64,000 nucleotides of DNA from Sphaerulina vaccinii (taxonomy: Eukaryota; Ascomycota; Dothideomycetes; Mycosphaerellales; Mycosphaerellaceae), in assembly GCA_022570795.1 (NCBI GenBank), contig JAKUDP010000023.1, positions 372,001 to 436,000 of the forward strand, in the 5' to 3' direction. The position numbers and the translations under genes are program-made. Positions 36,591 through 45,313 of the stretch are shown here, piece by piece. The notes below the pieces were generated by a model that searched no databases, was not told the origin of the DNA, and saw only the letters and a program-made list of their open reading frames with translations. Numbering within the stretch: position 1 is the stretch's first letter; the number at the start of each line of letters is the position of its first letter.

Positions 36591-36738
36591 AACAGCCACG
36601 ACAGGCTCAATGGTCGAAGCATCAAGTCGTTGGTACAACTAATGCTTGTAAAACGCATCGTAGAGAGTAAGACCGACACGTCAACTCGGTGTCATCTTTC
36701 GTGCTTGTACGCACAGATCGTTGTGGCAGTTTCTTTTG
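36591..36738 (+). ncRNA. tRNA-like RNA unit 5
   Basis: The arms differ wholly from the family consensus yet pair over 8 bp: GCCACGAC with GTTGTGGC. Box A-like CTCAATGGTCGAA, hairpin GTTGGT/ACTAAT with loop ACA, then GCTTG, second hairpin GACAC/GTGTC. TTTT run near 36733. Confidence 0.6.
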
Positions 36739-36842
36739 CTTTGGCAGCGGAGTTTCGTCTGGCCGGGACTTGTATCAATGCTTTTCTTTCGCACCCTGCG
36801 CTCAAAGTGACATACATATACAGTATGGAGTTCCACATCTGC

Positions 36843-36995
36843 AACGATCGTCTCCGTCTCATTGGCCCATTCAGTAAGTCGTCCAAACCAGGATGCTTGA
36901 CAGACATGTAGCACACAGCTGAGCCTTGTCACGAGGCAGTACTGACAACGTCTCTGCCAATGCTGCTATATCAGCGAGCATGCACGATTGTTTTG
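36843..36995 (+). ncRNA. tRNA-like RNA unit 6
   Basis: 5' arm CGATCGT pairs with ACGATTG; box A-like CTCATTGGCCCATT; hairpin GTCC/GGAT, then GCTTG; second hairpin GCCT/AGGC. TTTTGCC ends the unit. Confidence 0.5.
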
Positions 36996-37092
36996 CCTCA
37001 CTGCCGGCCATATTGTGAGCGTTAAACGTTCGTATTTTTGTGATCCTGTGCCTGCAAAGCAGTCTCCATATATGGATCTACTGCTCCAAACT

Positions 37093-37240
37093 ACAATGAT
37101 CGTCTCAGGCTCATTGGCTGAGTCGGTATGTAATCCAGATCAGGATGCTTGACATGTGGAACACTGCTCAAGCTCCCGAGGCACCATTGCCTCGATCCAA
37201 CACAGCAGAGTATCGCTGACGAGCCGGGACATTCTTTTTG
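37093..37240 (+). ncRNA. tRNA-like RNA unit 7
   Basis: Diverged unit. Box A-like CTCATTGGCTGAG, hairpin ATCC/GGAT then GCTTG, strong second hairpin CGAGGCA/TGCCTCG. The end arms pair only in part (AATG with CATT). TTTTT at ~37235. Confidence 0.4.
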
Positions 37241-37345
37241 CTTCGTTGCTGCCTTCCTCGCAGCTTCGTCTGAAAAGTAACGATCCGCGCCATGCAGTCT
37301 CGAGGTGGCCGTTGAAAGTCATATAGTGTTGTAGAGTTCCAATTT

Positions 37346-37499
37346 ACAATAGTCGTCCATGGTATAGCGGTATAACAGTAAGTCGCTCGCATAGCGGCTG
37401 CTTGTGAATATTCATTCCGGCCCTATCAAACACTACAGATTCGATACTGTAGGTCGTAGGTTGTAGTCCAGATCCAGTATCAGAGTGGCGGTTCTTTTG
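37346..37499 (+). ncRNA. tRNA-like RNA unit 8
   Basis: 5' arm AGTCG(T)CC with 3' arm GGCGGTT; box A ATGGTATAGCGGTAT; AAGTCG; hairpin around TCGCATAGCGG; second hairpin CTACAG/CTGTAG with loop ATTCGATA. TTTTGC ends the unit. Confidence 0.5.
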
Positions 37500-37546
37500 C
37501 TTCTTATCGTTCCCTTCTCTCATTTCTCTTCTTTTTGCCTCTTCAC

Positions 37547-38269
37547 TCATCTGCCCTGTATCGTCTGCCGCACATCAACACCAATATGCAGCACAAACAA
37601 CAATGTCAGTAGTAACAGACTTCCTACACCAACAACTGCCACTTCCCACCCACCAGCTTTCACTCTACCCACAGCCATCAATTCCTGCTGTCTCCAGAAT
37701 CTCCAACCACCCACTGAAACAACAATGATCGCACTACACTGAAATATAACACTGATCGGAATACTAAGCACATAGAAACCAAAGACCGGATCCGGAGTGG
37801 GAGAATGCTGAAGCCTCCATAACTGGGCAATAATGACTCCTATCATGGAGAGAGCTACAGAAGTTCGAAGGTAACCAAGGAATGTCCTCTCATTCGCCAA
37901 ATGATCTCTACAGTCCACGTGGGGCACAGAAATGACAATATGGTGGCGATAGAAACGCTTCACTGGGGAGAAAGCATTCGGCTGAGACGCAAGACTCGGT
38001 GTCAAAATGCGTGAAGTGCGCCGATGACCTCCTGGGGTCTGGAATCGCTGCTGAGACTCTTGTGATTGTGGGCGAAGTTCTGTAGCTTCTCGTTCGTCGT
38101 CTGGTATGCCATCTGGAATATGAGCTGCTTCTGGTTCGGGAATACTGTCTTGCTCTGGGATTCGTGCTGTTCGTAGAGTCCTGGTAAGTGTATGTTCTCG
38201 CGCTGTGGAAGAAAAGGATGATGACGCTTGTCGATCGCGCGATGGTTCATTTGATTTGCGGTCTTCCAT
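37547..38269 (-). CDS. DUF202 (YidH-like) membrane protein
   Basis: 240 residues. The N-terminal ~110 are polar and Ser/Arg/Glu-rich, predicted cytosolic. Then comes the DUF202 signature with HLANERTFLGYLRTSVALSM, followed by two further hydrophobic spans (FGFYVLSIPISVIFQCSAII and VGVGSLLLLTLLFVLHI), giving three membrane helices. In yeast such domains occur in vacuolar transporter chaperone subunits and small membrane proteins; the stand-alone fungal forms have no firmly known role. The 3' end lies less than 50 bp from RNA unit 8 on the opposite strand. Confidence 0.8.
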   Translation of the reverse strand: MEDRKSNEPSRDRQASSSFSSTAREHTLTRTLRTARIPEQDSIPEPEAAHIPDGIPDDEREATELRPQSQESQQRFQTPGGHRRTSRILTPSLASQPNAFSPVKRFYRHHIVISVPHVDCRDHLANERTFLGYLRTSVALSMIGVIIAQLWRLQHSPTPDPVFGFYVLSIPISVIFQCSAIIVVSVGGWRFWRQQELMAVGRVKAGGWEVAVVGVGSLLLLTLLFVLHIGVDVRQTIQGR

Positions 38270-39114
38270 GCTTGACTCTTGTGTCTCTTTAGCGGGTCGT
38301 CCTGGTATATGCTTCTCGTTCTTCTATGCTAGGCTTCGGTATTTGGTGTATCTGTTCTGTACTTGGCAATGCATTGAAGCTGTAAATGATAGCAGCATTT
38401 CTGTATACTAAAGATATGAAGAGTAGAAGACACCAACTTGATGCCAACAGCAGAATCCAGCGCACACGAACTTGCCTACCCTCTCACGAAAGACCTGCTG
38501 TCGCCGTCTTCATGCAAGGATGCCGCAGAACCCGCCTCGGGCTAGCAGCGCCCATTTCTTGGCCACGAGCCATTGATGAGCTTGTTCTCGACGGTGGGAG
38601 GCCATGATCAAGTCTAGAAGACATCAGTCAGCATACGAGTAGAGCTGGAACGTGTATGAAGTTGTATGAGAGAAGACCTGAGGTCCACTCAAGATTTACG
38701 TTGGCTCATCAATGGCGTGCTCGTCGACCCCTAGCGCCAGAAGCATTGTGAGCCCAAGACTTCTGCAATCGACAAGTGCATGCGGTGCCACTAAGCTGTC
38801 CTTGTCTAGGACGCCTCTTTCTTACGATCTGCCGGCTCCTTCCTTTGGCCACAGCTTAAACTTTGCTCTTCACGCCTCCGCAGTGCAAACGTTTGAACGT
38901 CTTCCATGGATATCCCAACACATGCTCCCTCGCAACCTCACTTTACGATATAGGAGAGCAGGGACATAGCTGGAACAATCTCTGCTGAGTAAAAAGCAAT
39001 ACAACAGCAGCAAACAGGAAATACATCTCGCTCCTCCTCCGACTTCCTCGAGAACACCACCACCACCACCACCTTCCACCACCCCTCCGACGGGAGATAG
39101 CGAGACCAGCAAAG
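38270..39114. other. intergenic, ~845 bp, shared promoter region
   Basis: Lies between divergent DUF202 and CDF transporter genes. Contains an ACC trinucleotide run (about six units) at 39055-39075, in the probable 5' UTR of the transporter. Confidence 0.6.
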
Positions 39115-40647
39115 ATGGCGATCTCCAAGTCGACGCGCATCATTATCCTGCTGGTGATTGACTCGCTCTTCTTCCTGCTCGAGCTCGTCACCGGCTATGC
39201 AGTCCACTCGCTGGCACTGGTGGCCGACTCCTTCCACATGCTCAACGATGTGCTCTCACTCTGCGTCGGACTATGGGCAGTCAAGGCGGCAAACCAAACA
39301 GCCACACCAAAGATGTACACATACGGCTATCAACGCGCCGAGACGCTGGGAGCATTGGTCAATGGTGTCTTCCTGGTGGCTCTCTGCGTGACCATCTTCC
39401 TCGATGCTATTCAGAGATTCGTGGAACCGCAAGAAGTGTCCAACCCAGTCCTGGTGCTGATTGTGGGTTGCCTTGGTCTTGCATCGAACATTGTGGGACT
39501 GGCGCTGTTCCACGATCATGGACACAGTCACGGTGGAGGAGGACACAGCCACGGACCAGCGGAGAACAGTGTGAGAGACGCAGAAGAGGGACATGCTGGA
39601 CACAACCATGGAGAAGAGTCGCACGCTGGTCACAAGCATGACAGTCACGATAGTAGCAGTGAGGCTACTGCCGTTGTGGAGAGGAGTCCAAAGAAGACCA
39701 GAAGACACAGCAGATCAACTTCGCGAGGCTTTCCCGAGGACTTCTCTGGTCCCAGCCAGTTCCGTAACTCTATCATCGCAATGGGTCAAGGCCGCATGGA
39801 CGACATCGCCTCGGAAGAAAACAGCGAGAACGAAGAGATCATCCCTGAACCACTGCTCGGCGAGAACGAGCCGCTGGTAGCCGGCACTGCGCAGAAGATC
39901 AGCTACGGCAGCAACAACGCAGCCAAGCGCAAGTCCTACGACCACGCAGCCCACAAGCACGCACAACCCAAGGAAGCCGGCAAAGGTGGTGGCCACTCGC
40001 ACGGTGATCTCAACATGAAGGGCATCTTCTTGCATGTTATGGGCGACGCGCTCGGCAACATTGGAGTCATCGCAACAGCTCTGATCATCTGGCTCACGAA
40101 GTTCCCCGGACGTTTCTACTTCGATCCAGCCATTTCTCTCGTGATCACTTGCATCATTCTTGCTAGTGCCATTCCATTATGCAAAGCTGCATCTCGAATC
40201 CTCCTTCAAGCCGTTCCACAAGGCATAGAAGTCGACGACATCAAGGACGATATCGAGAGCCTTTCAGGAGTAGACAGCTGCCACCACGTCCACGTCTGGC
40301 AACTCTCCGATACCAAATTGGTTGCATCCCTCCACGTCCGCGTAACATTCAACTTCAAGGGAGAAGGATCGCAACGCTACATGGAGCTCGCTTCGGCTAT
40401 TCGAAAGTGTCTGCACGAATACGGCATTCACAGCTCAACCATCCAGCCAGAGTTCCACTCCGAGTCTGAAGACGGATCACAACATGAGAATGGCGTTACT
40501 GCCAGCCGTACAGGATCGATGCGAGGCGATACGAGTTGTCTACTGGAATGCGGAGATGACTGTGGCGGAGGCAAGTCCTGCTGCCCGCCGGCGGGTAAAG
40601 CTGATCAAGATGAGCACGACCACAGTGGACATGGTCATCAACATTAG
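39115..40647 (+). CDS. CDF zinc transporter, ZRC1/COT1 type
   Basis: 510 residues, no intron. Six predicted membrane helices in the usual CDF layout. The metal site is built by HxxxD in helix 2 (H41-D45, within SFHMLND) and HxxxD in helix 5 (H307-D311, within HVMGDALGN). Between helices 4 and 5 is a long His-rich loop (HDHGHSHGGGGHSHG and further HGH, HNHG and HKH groups) that senses or buffers zinc. The C-terminal cytosolic domain carries DSCHHVHVWQLSDTK. The tail is Cys-rich (LECGDDCGGGKSCCPP) and ends in a second His cluster. This family moves Zn2+, and in some members Co2+, into the vacuole in exchange for protons. Confidence 0.93.
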   Translation: MAISKSTRIIILLVIDSLFFLLELVTGYAVHSLALVADSFHMLNDVLSLCVGLWAVKAANQTATPKMYTYGYQRAETLGALVNGVFLVALCVTIFLDAIQRFVEPQEVSNPVLVLIVGCLGLASNIVGLALFHDHGHSHGGGGHSHGPAENSVRDAEEGHAGHNHGEESHAGHKHDSHDSSSEATAVVERSPKKTRRHSRSTSRGFPEDFSGPSQFRNSIIAMGQGRMDDIASEENSENEEIIPEPLLGENEPLVAGTAQKISYGSNNAAKRKSYDHAAHKHAQPKEAGKGGGHSHGDLNMKGIFLHVMGDALGNIGVIATALIIWLTKFPGRFYFDPAISLVITCIILASAIPLCKAASRILLQAVPQGIEVDDIKDDIESLSGVDSCHHVHVWQLSDTKLVASLHVRVTFNFKGEGSQRYMELASAIRKCLHEYGIHSSTIQPEFHSESEDGSQHENGVTASRTGSMRGDTSCLLECGDDCGGGKSCCPPAGKADQDEHDHSGHGHQH

Positions 40648-41380
40648 GTATACGACGCTGAACATCCCTTTCCCTTTTCTGGTTACAAGCGGTGGTGCTA
40701 TGGAACGGACTGCTTTGCTTGGAAGTATGGCATGGCGACATACTGCCCGCCGCCGGGCAAGGCTGATCAGGCTGATCAGGATGAGCACGACCATAGTGGA
40801 CATGGTCATTCACACTAGGTGTACGACACCAAATTTCCTTTTATTGTTTACAAGCGGTGAGATGAGAGAAGATGTGCATTGCTGCGAAGCATGGCGGCAT
40901 AGACGGTGATGAAGGCGGCGGCGGATGCTGATCCAATTTGTTCAAACGCATGGTGTTCAAGGTGTACTACAGCACGGGCAAGCTCGGAAAAAGCGACAGC
41001 TGAAAGATTTTCGTGTGGATGGGCAGACTATCGTGTATGATACGGCCGAGTGATACTACTACTACTACTCATATAGGTAGAGTCGAGTTTTACTAAGTGT
41101 AATGTTGTTTCTCCCATCCTCTCTTTCCGGACGACTGCTACGACCCTATGCTACCAGCGGAACGGATCCAAACAGAAAAACAAACAAGTGAAGTCAAACT
41201 TCGTCCATCAAGGTTATGTTACAAGAATCCAAATCTACCGGCTCCTTCAGTCGTCACGGCTGCATGATGCATGACTCTGAAACTGTGCAATGTGTCATGT
41301 CACTGTCACTGGGTAGTGGGGCGGAGTGGGATGGCTGTACGAACGAAGTGCTTGTGCGCGGCAAAAGAGGAGAAGAGGAG
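40648..41380. repeat. duplicated 3' end of the transporter gene and flank
   Basis: 40742-40858 repeats 40580-40706: the codons for the Cys/His tail (tgcccgccg..., gagcacgacca..., ggacatggtca), the stop, and 3' flank down to tacaagcggtg. The second copy is no longer attached to a gene. Further on are a short TAC microsatellite (41056-41072) and no gene. Confidence 0.75.
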
Positions 41381-41529
41381 CAAAACAATCGCCTACGCGA
41401 AAAATGGGGCGTGGCATTGCCGGTGTTAGAAGAGAATCCTTCTTGAAGCCATCGACAACGATGTTCGCAACTCAGCATTAAACTGGCTGACGACTTATGA
41501 GTATACCACTAGACCAGGGACGACTGTTG
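41381..41529 (-). ncRNA. tRNA-like RNA unit 9
   Basis: 5' arm CAACAGTCGTCC, box A CTGGTCTAGTGGTAT, hairpin region GTCAG...TTTAAT (weak), 3' arm GGCGATTG then TTTT. Confidence 0.55.
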
Positions 41530-41624
41530 AGGAGGCAGGCATGCTGGCAGTAGATAAAGGTCACTTGCCAACGTACCTACTTGTGCAAAAGTACGACCTG
41601 GGAAACAAAATCACAAGTCGGAGG

Positions 41625-41779
41625 CAAAACGATCGCCTCGTGCAGCGGGTACTACTCAACAACCACAATGAGTGAGAAGACATATAATCTTAGGCCCCTG
41701 GTACAGGTCAGAGTGTTTGTATCAGCATCAAACTCGTTGACGACTTGCTAGTAGACCACTAGGCTATGGACGACTGATG
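41625..41779 (-). ncRNA. tRNA-like RNA unit 10
   Basis: 5' arm CAGTCGTCC, box A AGCCTAGTGGTCT, hairpin GTCAA/TTTGAT with loop CGAG, 3' arm GGCGATCG then TTTT. Confidence 0.55.
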
Positions 41780-41875
41780 AGAGAGGTCTAATGCTAAGCG
41801 AAGATATAGGTGGATTAGTAGCATGCGCTTTTGTGCAAAAGGACAAGCGATGAGAACACGAGGACAGGCCGGAGG

Positions 41876-42031
41876 CAAAACAATCGCCCCGTGCAGGTTA
41901 AGTCTTTACGAAGGCAGTCACAATGTCCAAGACAGGTATCCTGGGCTCTTGATGGCAGCTAAACTGTAAGTTCCCAGCATCAGACTCGCTGACGACTTAC
42001 GAGTGGACCACTAGTCCATGGACGACTATTG
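41876..42031 (-). ncRNA. tRNA-like RNA unit 11
   Basis: 5' arm ATAGTCGTCC, box A TGGACTAGTGGTCC, GTAAGTCG, hairpin GTCAG/TCTGAT with loop CGAG, 3' arm GGCGATTG then TTTT. Confidence 0.55.
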
Positions 42032-42134
42032 TGAGACCACAGTAGTGTATTGTATATGAAACTCATTCCACGGGATATCTCCTATGCGAGTAGCAAAAGC
42101 AGAAGGTCACAGAGCAAAAGGAGGGCTATCAAGG

Positions 42135-42273
42135 CAAAACAATCGCTACATGCCAACGATCTGCCTGCCATGACTCTGGAAGAGTCAAAGGCTTCTGCAG
42201 AATAGTAAGGCGGTCGAGCATCAGCTACGCTAACGACTTATCGACTATACCACTAGACTAAAGACGACTATTG
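42135..42273 (-). ncRNA. tRNA-like RNA unit 12
   Basis: 5' arm AGTCGTCT and 3' arm AGCGATTG: the last stem pair has changed from C-G to T-A on both sides. Box A TAGTCTAGTGGTAT, hairpin GTTAGC/GCTGAT with loop GTA, second hairpin GACTC/GAGTC. Confidence 0.6.
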
Positions 42274-42369
42274 AGAGACCATAATAGCGCATCGTACATG
42301 GAGGTTGTTCCACGGGCTATGTGAGTAGCGAAAGCACAAAGTGGCGGAGCAAAAGAAAGTGCATTGGAG

Positions 42370-42521
42370 TAAAACAGCTGCTACATTGCGATGGCATGCG
42401 CGACAGCACGACCACGTTGCAAGACATAATACTTGGGCAGTATGCCAGGTACTCGTTGTGTTCGAGCATCAGCTATGCTGACGACTTATCGACGATGCCA
42501 CTAGACCAAGGACGACTGTTG
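42370..42521 (-). ncRNA. tRNA-like RNA unit 13
   Basis: 5' arm CAACAGTCGTCC, box A TTGGTCTAGTGGCAT, hairpin GTCAGC/GCTGAT with loop ATA, 3' arm GCAGCTG then TTTT. End pairing is partly broken. Confidence 0.5.
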
Positions 42522-42596
42522 AAGGACGAGGATGGCAGAGAACAGATGTAAGCTCACTGTAAGCCTCTTTGGAGGCCGAAAAAAGAAGTCCACAAG

Positions 42597-42742
42597 CAAA
42601 ACAATCGCCAATGTTGAGGCGAGGTGGAATTCTACAAATTCATCAAGTCGGTCGCCTTGACTGGATTGTGTCATGTCGGCGATCCGAGCGTCGGCCATGC
42701 CAACGACTGATGGGTATTCCGCTAGACTAAGGACGACTGTTG
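42597..42742 (-). ncRNA. tRNA-like RNA unit 14
   Basis: Hairpin GTTGGC/GCCGAC with loop ATG: every change from unit 13 keeps pairing. Box A TTAGTCTAGCGGAAT, arms AACAGTCGTCC and GGCGATTG, then TTTT. Confidence 0.6.
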
Positions 42743-42826
42743 GAAAAGGCAAATATAATCTCGTATATAGACCTCCATTTGCTTTGTTGGACTTGTAAGG
42801 TTATGGCAAAAGTGCAAGCACAATAG

Positions 42827-42978
42827 CAAAACAATCGTGTCTGGGGAGTAGCTGCACAGCCAAATTCCCATGCACGAAGCCTTTGACTTCATGTTGTAAG
42901 TGGGTCAGATAAGCGGATCCAGCATGAGCTATACCAACGACTTAAAGGTCATGCCACTAGACCAAGGCCGACCATTCA
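42827..42978 (-). ncRNA. tRNA-like RNA unit 15
   Basis: 5' arm AATGGTCGGCC, box A TTGGTCTAGTGGCAT, TTAAGTCG, hairpin region GTTGGTATAGCTCAT, second hairpin GAAG/CTTC, 3' arm ACGATTG then TTTT. Confidence 0.5.
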
Positions 42979-43059
42979 AAGAAGGAGAATCGATCTCGTA
43001 TGTGAATCGCCATCTGCCGTGGAGGACTCCAGTGCTTGCAAAAAGATTAGACTGGGATG

Positions 43060-43204
43060 CAAAACGATCGCCTTCAATGGCAGCGGACAAGATCCACGAG
43101 AAGCTGCACGCAGGTAAGACCTGCTGAATGCTTGATCACTGTGAATTGGCATCAAGCTTGCTGACGACTTATCGATCATACCGCTAGACCAAAGACGGCT
43201 ATTG
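43060..43204 (-). ncRNA. tRNA-like RNA unit 16
   Basis: 5' arm ATAGCCGTC, box A TTGGTCTAGCGGTAT, ATAAGTCG, hairpin TCA/TGA around GCAAGCT, 3' arm GGCGATCG then TTTT. Confidence 0.5.
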
Positions 43205-43284
43205 GAAAGTGGAATATCGATCTTGTATATAGATCTCTAATGACATTGGCGAATGTGACAAGGCAAAAAGAGCTGTGCAGACAT

Positions 43285-43441
43285 CCAAAATAATCGTCTT
43301 TAACGGGAGTGGACAAGAAACAGCTGGCAGCGGCAACAGAAGCAGAATACCTCCGTAGTCAACGTCGGCAAAGATTCATTGTTAGCATCAAGATCTTTGA
43401 CGACTTACAAGTCTACCACTAGACCAACAACGATCGTTATA
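43285..43441 (-). ncRNA. tRNA-like RNA unit 17
   Basis: 5' arm CGATCGT pairs with 3' arm GACGATTA; box A TTGGTCTAGTGGTAG; GTAAGTCG; hairpin TCAAAGATCTTGA; TTTT follows. Confidence 0.55.
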
Positions 43442-43620
43442 AGACGGTAGCCCAGCCTATACATCTACCTTGATTCTAGCTTCAGGGCGCCTCCATCGAA
43501 GTAGTGAAGCCTTGGTCTTACAAATCCCAACTTCACCCAATTCCCCGAAATCTTCGACAAAGTGAAGCAAACAAAGCAAGCATTAAGCTAAATACTTTCT
43601 TCCACTTCTTCATTACTCAT

Positions 43621-43775
43621 CAACAATCGTGATGGCCTAGTGGTCAGACCTGTAAGTCGTTGGCACAGCTGACGCTGGAACAGCAATGGTGCACTGCCTA
43701 GGACGATGTTAAAAAGATATAACTTGGGGGCGGGAGCCTTGGCTTGTACTGTCTTGGAGAGCGCGGTTGTTTTTG
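43621..43775 (+). ncRNA. tRNA-like RNA unit 18
   Basis: The strand switches back to plus 180 bp after unit 17. The arms ACAATCGTG and CGCGGTTGT pair over 9 positions. Box A ATGGCCTAGTGGTCA, GTAAGTCG, hairpin GTTGGC/GCTGAC with loop ACA, TTTTT end. Confidence 0.6.
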
Positions 43776-43892
43776 GGTATTCTTTTGTTTATTGGGCGAT
43801 TGATTGATGCTTTGTTCTGGTCAGACCATGGTATGGAGTTCATATGTCGGAGTTGGTCAGAGTATGTTAAAGTCTTGAAAGTCTTTATATCT

Positions 43893-44052
43893 CAACAGCT
43901 GTGTTGGCTTAGTGGTAGGACTCTGTTAGTCAATGTTGGCGAAGCCAATGCTGAAGCTGGATGAGAAGTGAGAGAAAGATCATCTCATCTGAACATGGAT
44001 GTTCGCTGAGACTTTGATTTCTACTCTCTAGGACAGAGCGGTCGTACCTTTG
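43893..44052 (+). ncRNA. tRNA-like RNA unit 19, diverged
   Basis: 5' arm ACAGCTGT, box A TTGGCTTAGTGGTAG, perfect hairpin TTGGC/GCCAA with loop GAA, then TGCTGAAG. The 3' arm (AGCGGTCGTACC) is decayed and lacks a clean TTTT. Confidence 0.4.
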
Positions 44053-44416
44053 TCTACACGTCCTCGAATTGACCTCACTCGGGGAAGTGGTCTGAAGAGA
44101 ATTGTCCAGCGAGACTGGATGTTGACTTTGATCACCTTGTATCGTGTGCCTTTCCTGGGATCGGTGGCTACCATGCTACTGAGCTCACACTTGTGGTCGG
44201 ATCGTGTGACCCTTTGGATGTAGAGTTGCTGTGAAGAAGGCCGTGTGTGATGCAAGCTCCCGCTCGATCTCTCCCCCTATATCTCCTGCTTTCTGGTATG
44301 GACTGTGATGATGAACTCGCATGTATGATGCAATGAAGCGGAAACATCTTATCAGAGAGTTCTCTAACCGATGGTTTCTGTTCAACAGGTAACAACCGTT
44401 CAAGAATTTGTGTTTT

Positions 44417-44715
44417 TCAGATCATACCGATGAACGTATGAATAGACAAGAAGTCATTACCGTTTCGTCCTGTGGCCAAGAGGATTTCCTGGAGTTGGTG
44501 TCGGGAATGTACGGTATGATAGTATAGGGGCGAGCCGATATAAACAAGTTCGATTAATGGGCTGAAGGAGCTCGCTCCGATGTGCTCATTCAACCCAACA
44601 GTCAATAGCTTGGAAATTGGATTGAAGTAATTGACATCACTGTATTTGAAGTTGGTGTTGGAATTGCAACGGAATCCAGCAGCGACTGAAGCCAAGATTC
44701 CTGGTATGGGTCGTG
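44417..44715 (-). CDS. possible small gene, incomplete model
   Basis: A minus-strand frame (ATG at 44695) contains GFRCNSNTNFKYSDVNYF and GSPLYYHTVHSRHQLQEI, and looks coding. An intron acceptor (CTGACTC...TTTAG) at ~44728 and a donor GTATGA at ~44425 suggest it is an internal exon, but I could not find partners in frame. The Tyr/His/Arg pattern is faintly like guanine-specific RNases; this is speculation. Confidence 0.3.
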
Positions 44716-44807
44716 TAGCCTCCTAAACGAGAGTCAGAAATATATGATGCACCTCTCACTCGCTCCCTTCTAGTCGTTGTTGAAGTTCAAGTTGATCATT
44801 CTTCGTC

Positions 44808-45313
44808 ATGCCTCCATCTCGCAGTGGCTTCCTACTTGTTGTCGCATTCATCGCCGTTCGCTTCGTAACAGCGGGCCCACCTCAAATTCCCGCATCAGTA
44901 AGTCTAGTCCGTACCCTATGAAGGACCAATGACTTCCGCTAAAGTCCCAACATTGCACCAGTGACGACGCATGTCGCAAGCCTTGTCAAAACGATGTTAG
45001 GGAGCCATACTCCAAGATCATCGACTTTCACTGTGTCCACGGAATGTTTCACTGCACCGTAAGTTGCCGGGAATCCGACAAGACGACGTATCTGTTGAGT
45101 CCATGTCGCTGATTATAGTGGTACTAATAGTTGTCCTCGGATGATCGCTGCAAGCAAATTTGTGTTGCTTATTGGGCTGAGATATACCCAGGATCGACTG
45201 TTATGAAGGGATACCAATATCCGGATGGACAAGACGGGTGCTGTTGTGAGGGCAAGTGTGCTGGACCGAATAGGGCAGCATGTGAGGTGTCGGATCATGA
45301 GCATGGATGCTGA
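44808..45313 (+). CDS. small secreted cysteine-rich protein A (effector-like)
   Basis: Three exons: 44808-44897, 44945-45058 and 45131-45313, with introns of 47 and 72 nt (GTAAGT donors). 128 residues: signal peptide (MPPSRSGFLLVVAFIAVRFV, cleavage near TA/GPP), then 13 cysteines including the CxSDDxC...C block (HCTSDDACRKPC), SSDDRCKQICVAYW, and a CCC cluster near the end. The pattern suggests a disulfide-knotted apoplastic protein. A clear paralogue lies at 56504-56993 with introns at two matching positions. Target and function unknown. Confidence 0.75.

Larger units (their letters stand above)
35343..37499 (+). repeat. array of tRNA-like RNA units, plus strand
   Basis: Eight diverged ~140-160-nt units plus one tRNA-Glu gene, start-to-start spacing ~230-290 bp (mostly 240-253). 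Shared order: a CAACAGTCGTCC-like 5' arm, a tRNA-type box A, the word AAGTCG, a hairpin followed by a GATGCT-like word, a variable second hairpin in many, and a GGCGATTGTTTTG-like 3' arm complementary to the 5' arm. A second CTTTTGC run often follows within ~30 nt. Confidence 0.65.
41381..43441 (-). repeat. array of tRNA-like RNA units, minus strand
   Basis: Nine units of 139-157 nt spaced 205-250 bp, all on the minus strand, i.e. opposite to the first array. They are more uniform than the first array: box A TGGTCTAGTGGTAT-like, (A/G)TAAGTCGT, hairpin, ATGCT, 3' arm GGCGATTGTTTTG. A second TTTTGC run usually follows 20-35 nt later. Confidence 0.7.

Noticed and set aside
35343..37499. GTAAGTCG after box A in several units as a splice donor of an intron in each tRNA-like gene
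   Set aside because: Many units have ATAAGTCG or TTAAGTCG instead, and removing any GT...AG stretch does not restore a tRNA. Only the tRNA-Glu unit behaves that way.
41381..43441. Regularly spaced repeats could be taken for a CRISPR array
   Set aside because: The organism is a eukaryote, the repeats are ~150-nt structured units with ~90-bp spacers, and the conserved parts are tRNA-like arms, not short direct repeats with unique spacers.
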